Assembly: GCA_027946555.1 (NCBI GenBank)
Contig: JAPEVC010000158.1
Location: forward strand, 1-64,000
Direction of reading: 5' to 3'
Source: Gnomoniopsis sp. IMI 355080
Taxonomy: Eukaryota > Ascomycota > Sordariomycetes > Diaporthales > Gnomoniaceae
DNA: 64,000 nt
Position 1 is the first letter of the stretch. Every line of letters begins with the position of its first letter. The position numbers were made by a program, and so were the translations under genes. Positions 54,916 through 64,000 of this stretch are shown in pieces. The notes below the pieces were generated by a model that ran no database searches, was not told the DNA's origin, and was given only the letters and a program-made list of their open reading frames with translations.

Positions 54916-55844
54916 TGTGAGAATCGTGTACAGCAACCAAAAAGGATGCGCAAAGTTGCAGAGATTTTTTTTTTGGCTAGGGCACTTCTTGTGCTGGGTG
55001 CTGTTGACGCATGTCTTTCCTTAAGAAGCTTGAATGACGAGCCTCGGATCAGCGTCGGGCAGGCCCCTAATTCCGATTAGCTAGCCCGGGATACAGATAT
55101 TGACGCCGATGCAGCACCGCAAGCAGCGCTGTCATAAATCCGGCTGGCGGTTCTCTACGGGTGAACACTTTACCGCCATGCCGACATTTATGCGCCTTAT
55201 ACAAATGGTGAGTTACCCGACTCGGAATTATTATATGGGTACGCGTCCTTTCGCACACGTATAGATGGCCAAATATTTTCTACCCACTTTTCCAACTCCC
55301 CCGCGTAACTGTTGCATGCAACAATATAGTATACTTGCTTCCTTTGTTTGAATTTTCCCAAGTCTTCCATATGAATTCTGGCTCCGGTCGTGACTTCATT
55401 GCGTCTGATTGCTCTATATTCGACAGCTGTATTCCTTGCACCTATGTGGGCCTCGAGGGACATGCCAATGGCTGACTCGGCGCTACCACCAGACTTCTTA
55501 CTGCCCCTGTCGCCGGAGTCGCGTGGGCAATTTGAAATGTGCACAGAGGGGCTACTAGTACACGCCGAATGGCTCTTTGTCGAGCAACAACTACCTATGT
55601 AATATTCTTCGGTTTGAATTAATTCCGATACTGGATCCTATCTATAAATGATTGGCTTTCATTATGTTCGCTCGGTCTCTAGGTTAGGTGTGCGAGCATG
55701 TTGTCCTGCAATAACGAGAGTAGTCACACCTAGATAGCTAGGTGCGCGCAGCGCAAGAGAATCCCTCAACTACTACCCATGCTCATCGGCACCCACCTGC
55801 ACTCAGCGGGACACCTGGGTAGCTCATGGGGCCTTGCGGCACAA
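54916..55844. promoter_or_regulatory. 0.9-kb intergenic region upstream of the monooxygenase
   Basis: Holds the monooxygenase promoter and the 3' end of the next minus-strand gene. Includes a short T run near 54965 and imperfect CACCTAGATAGCTAGGTG palindromes near 55727. No gene is supported. Confidence 0.35.
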
Positions 55845-57547
55845 TTACGACTGCTTAGCCACTGGCTGTTCTTGCTCTTGACTCACCTGGTCGTGGCCAG
55901 GCAGATTGTCCAACAACCTGAGCGCTGATGTCTTAGTGTTTGCGACTTCATTGCTGATCATGTCGAACATCACTGTAATAGTCCCCTTCACCTTCGCAAT
56001 GGCGTCGCCGACAGGGCCCGCAGCGTTCAATTCGGCGTCTTTTAGCACATCCGTGAGGAATGCATCCATTTCTTTGCCCGATGGATTCTTGGCGAGGCGG
56101 TTGAGGATGTCGCTGGCACTGTCCTTGCCAAAGTCCAATTCGGACTGCATCTCCTTGAACATAGTGGACACCATCGGCTTGATGAATTTGATAACATCAC
56201 CAACATCAGGAACCTTGGGGAAGGGAGGCACTGGGAGCTGCTGAGCGTTAGAGCTGGGGTACACGGGTTGGCGATATTGTAGAAGAACAGCCTGGCGATA
56301 ATTGTTGGGTCAGGAGGGTGCTTGCCTTTGGCCATTTGGGATCCTTTGGCGAAGGGAAAGGCCACTTTATCTGTCGTCGTGGAATCGCTGCGGAGACCTT
56401 GACTTGGTCCGCGAGCACGTTTACCGGCCCAGCTGCTGGGGCCTGGTTATGCTTATAAGGGTCAGATGCCACAGCTTCAGCAGCCTCGTCTTTGGAAGCG
56501 CCGTAGCGGCTGTAGACAAGCAGGCTATGCTCGCCACCGCAGAATCTGCCACGAGGGTGAGACGACGTTCCTTCGAGGTTGTTGATATTGCTAGGCTGTG
56601 GGGACTTGCGTAGCATGGGCTCGAGGATTTTGACTTACTGCTCGCCATTCCCTTTGCAAGGCATGTCACAGGTTCCACCCCTGAGGCGATATGGGGGACA
56701 CTTGCTACCGCACCAACACTCAGCTCCGTACTCAAGGCCTGCGTAGTCATATCCGTGGTTCTGGCAAGCGTTGATGCATCCTTCAACGGTCCTCATCCTC
56801 TCTGGTTCAATACCGTGCTTTGGCTGGAATGGTAGCAGCCGATGATTCGCATCGAGGTCTCTGATGTGAGATGTCAGCGGCACAGTTTCTTCTTCTCTCC
56901 CACCCCCCCTCCTTCTCGAAAGTGCATGGGAACAGTGGACGTACTGGTAACAGGCCTCAGGACTCCAGTTAGGATCCACGTCAACCCCTTTATCCACATC
57001 CATGATGTTGCCGCTGCCTTTCTGCACCCATAGATTCATGTAGCCATCGCCACCGCACATCTGTTTGTCATCTCCCGAACACGGCTCGTTGCAGTACGCC
57101 TCATCGACGGGCTTTGGGTTGCCTGCAATGGTATTTCCACACCCTGCAAGAGAATGAGACTCAAGAAGAAAATTGTCACGAAATTGATCGTTGGCATTAC
57201 TCACAGCACTGTTGACTATACTCAACAGCCGCCAAGGCATATCCTTCAGCCTTGCAAGCAGCACGGCACTTGCTTGGCGTCGTCGACCTCGCGTCAAAAT
57301 TCTCGGCACCGTGGTCAAGAGCTCTCACTCCATGGACCGCGTCACTTTTGCAAAACTTTTTAGCACGAATATGGATTAGAAATCAAGTGACAGGACGTAT
57401 TCACCTCCAGCATGATTTTCCGGCAACTTTCCAGTCCGCATCCTCTATATTGCCTAGGTCCACTGGATTCGTCCCAGCATTATAGTAGTTCACAACCGAA
57501 GCAACGGCGACCGAAACAAGAGTGGCGAGACTCAAGAGCTTTTGCAT
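55845..57547 (-). CDS. Secreted protein with two WSC domains and a novel C-terminus
   Basis: My best model has six exons on the minus strand: 57405-57547, 57205-57344, 56945-57143, 56639-56860, 56425-56545 and 55845-56291, giving 423 aa. The signal peptide is MQKLLSLATLVSVAVAS. The first WSC domain is about 46-136 (SCWSDAVHG, VEYSQQCWCGNT, CSGDDKQMCGGDGYMNLW). The second is about 159-252 (CYQDLDANHRLL, YAGLEYGAECWCGS, EQFCGGEHSLLVY). The domains appear only after splicing, which supports introns 1-4. The last intron (56292-56424) is less sure; it links to a long helical C-terminus (FPKVPDVGDVIKFIKPMV, then ITVMFDMISNEVA) with no transmembrane helix or GPI signal. WSC domains bind polysaccharide, so a wall or matrix role is likely. 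It is not a classic stress sensor because the membrane helix and cytosolic tail are absent. Confidence 0.78.
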
Positions 57548-59375
57548 TTTGACGACGTTATAATTCGCCTTGTACTAGAGTTGACGGACACAGGACCGCG
57601 TTGATTTCTACTATTTCGGGCATGATCGTCTACCTTATACTACTTTGGCACCAGGTCTGTGAGACGCGTTCTGTACTGTACGATCTGTCTGTAATGTATT
57701 GAATCATCGTTTGGCATTGGTCTTTCACGTGCGTGAGTGTTGTTTATATTCGACTAAGAGTACACGGATGCTCTAAGATCGTGTGAGTGATTGAAGCTGG
57801 GGATTCTGTCCAATCAGAACCGTCAAATCCTGACCCAAAGTACAGCACTTGGTCAATTCGAGCGAGCTGACCAAGGTGTCAATGGGTAGCTGAAAATATT
57901 GACATCGACTTGATGCCATCCCATCAAACGAAACATCTCCCAGCTGAGTCGATGACGAGGTTGAATAAATGCTATTTAGGTATTCCACGCGCATCCAGAC
58001 GTTTCACGGAACGGAGCGACTCAGAGTGAGTGCAAACGGGGCCTGGGGGAATGCATGGCTTTAAGCTTATTACTACAACACTATCACATGTCGTAGGTAA
58101 TCTGGAGAGATACTTCAGTATCTAAAGTTAGGGTGAACATCTTCCGTTGGTCGCCTCCTTCTGAACAGCGATTCCATACTATCGAGGCTATCGAAGGGCC
58201 CAGCAGACCATAGAGACCGAGCACACAGTCATTGCAGAATAGAGACCATCGATAGCCCAGTACTCTAATGCTCGGCTGAAGGCGGGATATGAATGTCTCT
58301 TCACAAGATCCCAGACGGCCTATCACATTTGCATATACCTAAGGTACTGTACATATGCACCTGCAATGCATAGCACAACAGAGCTTCCTCATCATGAGTA
58401 GTTGCATGTCGATTTACGGCCAAGCATTTGACAAGCTGAAGTTTGACTCCCCGGGATCAGTTTCTAGAACGATTCATGCGCATCGTTCCAGGATCCCATG
58501 GAAATCCCCCAGATGCGACCCCACCATCCATCCGTCCGCCATTGTAACGGTTTCTTGGTTGCAGTTGCAGACAAAGTTGTGCAGCGCTGGGTTCTAGGTA
58601 GGACGGAAGGTTATCAAACCAATTATTCCATAAATTGACACCGAGGTCATAAATCTTTGGCTAATCCTTCGCGAGACATGCAGAGCGGGGACATCGGATT
58701 AGATTCTTGGCTGATGATTGCTCGCGCCTGTCATGATACACAGGCTTATCTAATTTCTCTTGTACTCTCGGGGCTATTTTTTGTGAAAGAGGCTATTGCC
58801 ACTCCTGCTAGCCAAAGGCCACACGAGCATCCGCATCCAGGCTCTTGGCGCCGCCTCCACCAAGGGCTAAGCTAAAATTGCCTTCCACATTTGGAGTTGA
58901 AATCCATGAATCGTGGGTAAAAAAGCCAGGGATTGGCAGCTGTGGGAGGCGATATCTTTTCTTGGCGACGGGCCTAATGATAACTGCCCGCTTACCATAA
59001 TAGATGGGAAAACCATGGGTCTTGAATAAAGTGTGTTGGTTCGCCCACGCACAAGTCAGTTGGCACGACGTTGCGTCCCCAGGTTTTTCTTGCATGTGCT
59101 TTCACCGACACACGGTTCAGGGTCGTATTTCCCTCCCATAGCTTCAGCCAGCTTGTGCAGCGAGTGCCTGGCTTGGCCGACTCTTTTGGGTCCATCTTCG
59201 TAGACGCGGCGCCGTTCGTTCACAAAGCGGGGGGAACAACCATTCACGACGGAGTCTAGCCGATAGTCTGTCCCACGCGCGTGTTTCCACAGGTCTTCCC
59301 TCCCAAACAAGTTCCATCCGTGGCCTGTTCATCGTCAGACGGTCGCGTGACCACTGAGCCCCGACACCGGTCAAG
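57548..59375. promoter_or_regulatory. 1.8-kb divergent intergenic region
   Basis: Region between the WSC gene (minus) and the nucleoside transporter gene (plus), holding both promoters. Short mirror-image ORFs around 58.8-59.4 kb have no features. A TACCTAAGGTAC near-palindrome lies at 58337. No RNA gene seen. Confidence 0.35.
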
Positions 59376-61428
59376 ATGAGTGCCAATGACACCAACCCGC
59401 CTGTTGCCAGTGAGTCGCACAATCGGTCTGCGCAGCATGGTGTCGAGATCAACCCGGATCCTGTGCTGGAATACTCCAACGAGCATCACCACGCTCACCT
59501 TCACCACGGATCGACGGCTCTGCCAGAGGGAAAAGACGACATGATGTTCGCCAAGAGCACCGAGGATTACACGGGCAATGCGCCTGCGCCAGACTACAAG
59601 GTTCGGCCGATGTCCTCGAACGAGGACGAGGAGAGTGGTGGCGGTGGTGTTGGAGAGATCAGGAACGAGGATGAGAAGGCAGGATGGAGAAAGTGGACGC
59701 TAAAGCGAGTCTATCGCCAGTACAAGCTCGTTTTCCACTTGGCTATTTGGGCCGTATGGACAGCGTGAGTTGACTGACTCCTTGCCCTCCCTGACTTATG
59801 CGCACCTTCACTGACGAACCGCCCCCCTTGCCCCTTTAGCTGGTGGATTTTTGGCCTCATTCACCACCGCTCAGATGGCCTGGGCTGGCTCAAACCCTTC
59901 CTCCTGTATCTGTGCATCACCATACGCATTGTCACCCTCTGGGTCCCCATCTCCATCGTATGGAACCCCGTCAAGTTCGTGTGGGCGAATACAGCCTACA
60001 AGGTCTACAGCATCATTCCCGCGAAGCTCCATAAACCCCTAGCCGCCGCTGTTACCGTCGCCGTCTTCATCATTGGCTCCATGGTTCCCGCAGAGACGGG
60101 CGATAACACACGCGCCAACCGCGCCGTCTCGCTCTTCGGTCTCGTCGTCATGATTGCCTTGCTCACTGCCACCTCGCGTGACTGGCGCAAGATCCCCTGG
60201 CACACGGTCATTGGCGGCATGCTCACGCAGTTCATCATCGCCGTCTTTGTCCTCCGCACCCAGGCCGGCTACGATATCTTCAACTTCATTAGCTTTCTCG
60301 CGCGCACGCTGCTCAGCTTTGCCGAGGACGGAGTGGCATTCTTGACGACCTCGGACGTTTCGCAGCTCACCTGGTTCCTGATCAGCGTCGTCCCGCCCAT
60401 CATCTTCTTTGTCGCACTCGTCCAGCTTCTTTACCACGTTGGTCTGTTGCAGTGGTTCATTGGAAAGTTTGCCCACTTCTTCTTCTGGACGCTGCGCGTG
60501 TCTGGCGCCGAGGCCGTCGTGGCTGCTGCCACCCCGTTCATTGGACAAGGCGAGTCGGCCATGCTGGTGCGGCCATTCGTGCCTCATTTGACGCTTGCCG
60601 AGATCCACCAGGTCATGTGCTGCGGGTTTGCTACGATTGCCGGATCCGTGCTGGTCGCTTACATTGGCCTGGGCCTCAATGCGCAGGCGTTGGTGTCTTC
60701 GTGCATCATGTCGATTCCGGCGTCCCTGGCTGTGTCCAAGATGCGTTACCCTGAAACGGAGGAGACGCTGACGTCTGGACGCGTTGTTGTGCCTGAGGAT
60801 CAGGAGGACAAGGCTACGAACGCGCTGCACGCTTTTGCGAATGGTGCATGGCTGGGTATCAAGATCGCGGGTATGATCGTCGCGACATTGCTTTGCATTA
60901 TTGCCATTATTTCTCTCATCAACGCCTTCTTGACCTGGTGGGGCAAGTACTGGAACATCACCGATCCCGATCTCACCCTTGAGCTGATCCTGGGGTACAT
61001 TCTCTTCCCCATAGCCTGGCTGTTGGGTGTTCCCGGGCCGGACGTGTACCGCGTGGCGCAGCTCATCGGTATGAAGATCATTGCGAATGAGTATGTGGCG
61101 TTCAATGCGTTGACCACTGAGGAAACCTTCTTGGCCATGGGGGCACGGTCCAAACTCATTGCTACCTACGCTTGCTGTGTAAGTTATCCCCTATAATGTA
61201 GACTGTCCCAAGAGGATTCCCGAAATTCGATTACAGTGACTGACTGAATATCAGGGTTTTGGCAACATCGGCTCGCTGGGTACGCAGATCGGTGTCTTGT
61301 CGCAGATTGCTCCGGGACGTGCGGGCGATGTTTCGCGTGTCGCTCTGTCAGCGCTGTTCTCTGGGGTCCTGGCCACGCTGACCTCCGCGAGTGTGGCTGG
61401 TATGATTTACACTGATACCATTAGTTAA
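59376..61428 (+). CDS. Concentrative nucleoside transporter (CNT family)
   Basis: Three exons, 59376-59764, 59840-61178 and 61255-61428, join in phase to give 633 aa. A hydrophilic, acidic N-terminus of about 115 residues with a His-rich patch (EHHHAHLHHG) precedes the membrane domain. CNT signatures are clear: GAEAVVAAATPFIGQGESAMLVRPF (the Gln/Glu substrate site), a NEYVAFNAL helix, and CGFGNIGSLGTQIGVL built across intron 2. The number and spacing of hydrophobic helices fit the family. It should import nucleosides at the plasma membrane with H+ or Na+. The protein ends shortly after the last helix (GMIYTDTIS). It is probably a conserved housekeeping gene, not part of the clusters to its left. 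Confidence 0.92.
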
Positions 61429-62011
61429 TATTGGTGGCCCGTAAGATCTACATCTAGAGTCGATGCTAGGAATTTAGATGACCATCCTAGTCGCCTGTAT
61501 ATACACACGTCTTTGCTCTTCATCTGGCCAGTAGACATTGTCACCTGTTGCAGAGTAATGCCACAGCAGGATCTACGTGACTTGATGTGAATCTATGCTG
61601 TAGTCTCAGGCCTCGATATGTTGCTCTGCCTATACCTAGGTATCCTCTCGAACATCCAATCACGAAGACTGTCGTAGGTATGTCTTATGTACTGACTGTA
61701 TGTGCTATACACGCTGTATTATTCCACGCTTTGTGAATGGTGCCTGTAGTAAATGATTGACGTTTGTTGGAGAACCCATAGACAGTAATTCCGGCAATGG
61801 AAAATTGTGGGGCCGGGTCGCTCAACGCCTGCAATTTTCCCGTCCTCACGGACCGGAACGCTCCGCGACATCACTTCGAAGTCCGAACTTTCATTCCGTA
61901 CGAACGCCCGGTCCAATCTCCCATCTCCAGCCGCAGTCTCGTGGCTCCCATCTGCAGCGACGGCCATCGTGGAGGCCGAGGCCGAGGCCCCGCCCTCCTC
62001 AAATCGCTGCG
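61429..62011. other. Intergenic region and probable 5' leader
   Basis: Holds the end of the transporter gene and the start of the next. TACCTAGGTA occurs near 61634. The frame open from 61757 is Arg/Pro-rich and unlike protein before 62012, so I treat it as leader. Confidence 0.35.
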
Positions 62012-62593
62012 ATGCCCCTATTGCTCCATCGCCGCTGCCATGTGATGGTCCAGATGAGCACGTCGCCGATGCGGGCGGCTCTGCGCCCGGGCACCTGCAT
62101 CGCAGCAACTCAACGAAGATTTCGTCACACGCCCAAGCCCTATACCGCTCCGCAAAGACTGAGAGCTCCCAAGAAAACTGCTCGGGACAAGGCCGTCCAA
62201 CCGCGAAGATTCCTGCAGGAGACAGAGCGGCTCAAGGGTACGAGATTCTCGCATGTCACAGTGAAGGCGAAGGCACCCTCTAAGTGCTCTGCTACTTACT
62301 TGAGAACTCTGGGAATTTCGGGTTCAGGTTCGAAAACCCTGACATTCTTCAAAAAGGGGCTCGAGACCAAGCTCAGATCTCTTTCGTCGCTCTTCGGCTG
62401 GACCCCAGTGGAATGGTCCGAGTCGATCCTCTACATTGATTTCGCGAATTGTATAGGCAGCTTGAACGTGCGAAACCTCACGAAATTCAAGAGGCGCAAA
62501 GTCATGAATAAGATCAACAGTGCCAACAGTGCCGTCAGCGATTTGGTGCAATTCTCTCAGGTCAGGGGATGCCAATTGCGTGTCATGGTGTAG
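62012..62593 (+). CDS. Basic protein with mitochondrial-type N-terminus, gene model incomplete
   Basis: The ATG at 62012 opens a frame of 193 aa. The first 35 or so residues (MPLLLHRRCHVMVQMSTSPM, RRFRHTP) are Arg-rich and lack acids, like a mitochondrial presequence. The body is very basic (KKTARDKAVQPRRFLQ; LTKFKRRKVMNK) and contains FGWTPVEWSESILYIDFANC. The frame ends at 62591, just after a possible donor (CAG|GTCAGG, 62571). A second open frame follows at 62713-63210 (AAPKGTQMIRAEPIKRKNIG; MVLITDDKGLV). They may be exons of one gene, perhaps for a mitochondrial RNA- or translation-related protein, but I could not find a join with closing phase. No family is assigned. Confidence 0.42.
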   Translation: MPLLLHRRCHVMVQMSTSPMRAALRPGTCIAATQRRFRHTPKPYTAPQRLRAPKKTARDKAVQPRRFLQETERLKGTRFSHVTVKAKAPSKCSATYLRTLGISGSGSKTLTFFKKGLETKLRSLSSLFGWTPVEWSESILYIDFANCIGSLNVRNLTKFKRRKVMNKINSANSAVSDLVQFSQVRGCQLRVMV

Positions 62594-62712
62594 GTCCTGA
62601 ATTCCTGCACTGCGGTTTCCCCTCCCATACCGTAGACTACAGCCCATATTTTGTCTGTTGAACCATAGGGAAATATTGACACCATGACAACAGAGAGGGA
62701 AACCGGCGCAAT

Positions 62713-63210
62713 ATGGCAGCACCAAAAGGCACACAGATGATTCGTGCTGAACCCATCAAGCGAAAGAACATTGGCGACGATGCTATTGTGGAGTCTGTCC
62801 AGACTAGCGTCGAAGAAGGCACTGAACCTACCCGAATGGTGCTCATTACCGATGATAAGGGACTTGTGCGGCGTATGCCGTTAGGTGTGAAATGGAGATC
62901 ACCAAATTGGCTTGCCAAAGAGATGGTAGACTTCCTGGCCGAGGTGGAGCTGGGTCATGCCCCTAGACCTGCGCCCTCAGCAGCAGTGAAAGTGAATAAA
63001 CCGGAGCCGAAGGTTTCGCAGGCGATGAGAAATGCGGACGATCACTTGGAAGTAAACAGATCCAGCCTCGACATCGACAGCGGCAGTGCGTGGAGGAGCT
63101 GGTGGGGCTCATTGAGGTCGCTCTCCATGCTTTTCTGGTCGTCCACGGGATCGAATGGAAGCCAACGTCGCGAAGAGGTGACTCGGCCGGGGGTCTTTGA
63201 ACGGAGCTGA
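62713..63210 (+). CDS. Open frame of 165 aa, possible later exon of the preceding gene
   Basis: The frame is open from just after a TGA near 62682 and gives a balanced composition: MIRAEPIKRKNIGDDAIVES, TRMVLITDDKGLVRRMPLG, SPNWLAKEMVDFLAE, then a Ser/Trp-rich end. It follows the gene at 62012 by 119 bp on the same strand. Either it is an independent small gene starting at the ATG at 62713, or the second exon of the preceding one with an acceptor near 62690. No motif is recognised. Confidence 0.38.
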   Translation: MAAPKGTQMIRAEPIKRKNIGDDAIVESVQTSVEEGTEPTRMVLITDDKGLVRRMPLGVKWRSPNWLAKEMVDFLAEVELGHAPRPAPSAAVKVNKPEPKVSQAMRNADDHLEVNRSSLDIDSGSAWRSWWGSLRSLSMLFWSSTGSNGSQRREEVTRPGVFERS

Positions 63211-63936
63211 CGAAAGCCTTCACCAAAAAAGTCAACAAAGATCGACTACACCGTTGACGATAATGCCAGGTCTCCAGCACGCTATTCGGGCGGTAGTCTC
63301 GACGCAGAGGTCGCAGTCAACACTCAGTATGAACCGGGCACATACCAGAACACGCCGGCGCGGTTGCCGGCAAGCCGACAAAATCCGTCCACAGCAGGAG
63401 AAATCTGCGCCGAGCAGATCTCGTGCTCCAGTATGACTTGAACAGTCCATTCAGGGATCCACTCTTACCCATGGCACTACTTCACAGCAGCAACGAGGTC
63501 CACGTGGGCATGCTGGTAGTTCGCTGGGATACGTACGCTGATAGGGTGGGATTGAGTGTCTATGGTGGAGTGGACCCCAGCATGATCTCGTCAAGACTTT
63601 AATCGCACAGAGAGAAACATGTACTGGGCTACGAGGGTGTCAACAACCTGTACCGGCCAGGCACATGATACAGAAAGCGGCACTATGTGAAATTTGTGCC
63701 GTCATACAGAGAGTGTCACAAACCCTTGCTATGTGTAGGACGATCTGAAGGGAGGTCCATCAATGACCAGCCCCCATGCCAATACTGCGGCAGTTCCTAG
63801 CATCCTCTCCGATATGCGAGAGGACAAATCACGCTGGTGCAAGAGAGTCCGGTAATATCTTGGGTATTATTAAAGAATTCTCCGTCCGCTTGATGCTCCG
63901 TCTATGCTTATGTATTCAAATTTCCCCCACTTTTCA
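63211..63936. other. Intergenic region near right edge
   Basis: A 0.7-kb stretch between the last plus-strand frame and the stop of a minus-strand gene entering from the right. The mirror ORFs at 63.2-63.45 kb have no recognisable feature. Confidence 0.35.
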
Positions 63937-64000
63937 TTAATGTGATGCCATGAGAGCCTCTTTCGCCTCCGCGGCGCGAGCTGTCTTCTTCCGCTCCGAC
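63937..64000 (-). CDS. C-terminal end of a gene running in from the right edge
   Basis: One minus-strand frame reads SERKKTARAAEAKEALMASH and then stop (TAA at 63937-63939). The other frames do not look protein-like. The charged, Ala-rich helix is typical of a protein C-terminus. Only about 20 residues are inside the window, so nothing can be said of function. Confidence 0.4.
   Translation of the reverse strand, partial: SERKKTARAAEAKEALMASH

Noticed and set aside
60039..60830. 263-aa minus-strand frame inside the nucleoside transporter
   Set aside because: Opposite the membrane domain of a clear CNT gene; Arg/His/Gln-rich composition is typical of an antisense shadow.
62315..62345. GGTTCGAAAACCC, resembling a tRNA B-box
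   Set aside because: The loop would be nine bases, no matching acceptor stem, D-arm or anticodon arm could be placed, and it lies inside a probable reading frame.

Overview
The window looks like nuclear DNA of a filamentous ascomycete (Pezizomycotina; a Sordariomycete or Leotiomycete would fit, but no species is claimed). Genes sit on both strands with long gaps, and most are split by short GT-AG introns (about 48-131 bp). Typical families include Zn2Cys6 regulators, WSC proteins, DUF3328/UstYa proteins, pisatin-demethylase-like and trichodiene-oxygenase-like P450s, and BBE-like FAD oxidases. Exon joins were worked out by hand from splice signals, reading phase and conserved motifs. I recognised no rRNA, tRNA, CRISPR or intact transposon.

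Region 1 (1-6.7 kb) resembles the edge of a secondary-metabolite cluster: the tail of a P450, a second P450 with three coding microsatellites, a BBE-like FAD oxidoreductase with an unclear 5' end, and a 14-TM DHA2-type exporter. Region 2 (7-11.4 kb) holds a small mitochondrial-type protein, a secreted lysophospholipase and a four-exon protein of unknown function.

Region 3 (13.6-26.7 kb) is rich in secreted oxidative enzymes: a GMC flavo-oxidoreductase like the cellobiose dehydrogenase flavodomain, a 654-aa secreted protein of unknown function, a class II-like heme peroxidase and a bilirubin-oxidase-like multicopper oxidase. The flavoenzyme could supply H2O2 to the peroxidase. Region 4 (27.2-38.1 kb) has a Zn2Cys6 regulator, a sugar-porter-type MFS transporter, a Baeyer-Villiger-type flavin monooxygenase and an ACMSD/dihydroxybenzoate-decarboxylase-like amidohydrolase with a signal peptide. 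Together these suggest uptake and breakdown of a carbohydrate or aromatic compound.

Region 5 (40.7-48.9 kb) is the most interesting. It encodes a secreted precursor of four tandem Pro/Ser-rich repeats separated by Lys-Arg (Kex2) sites, then a P450, a UstYa-family (DUF3328) protein with two HxxHC motifs, and an HSL-type alpha/beta hydrolase. This is the gene content of fungal ribosomal peptide (dikaritin/UstY-type RiPP) clusters, but the repeats contain no tyrosine, so any product would differ from the ustiloxin/phomopsin type.

Region 6 (50.4-64 kb) holds two proteins of unknown function (one with a glycine zipper), a salicylate-hydroxylase-like FAD monooxygenase, a secreted double-WSC protein, a concentrative nucleoside transporter, an unresolved mitochondrial-type gene and the C-terminus of a gene leaving the right edge.
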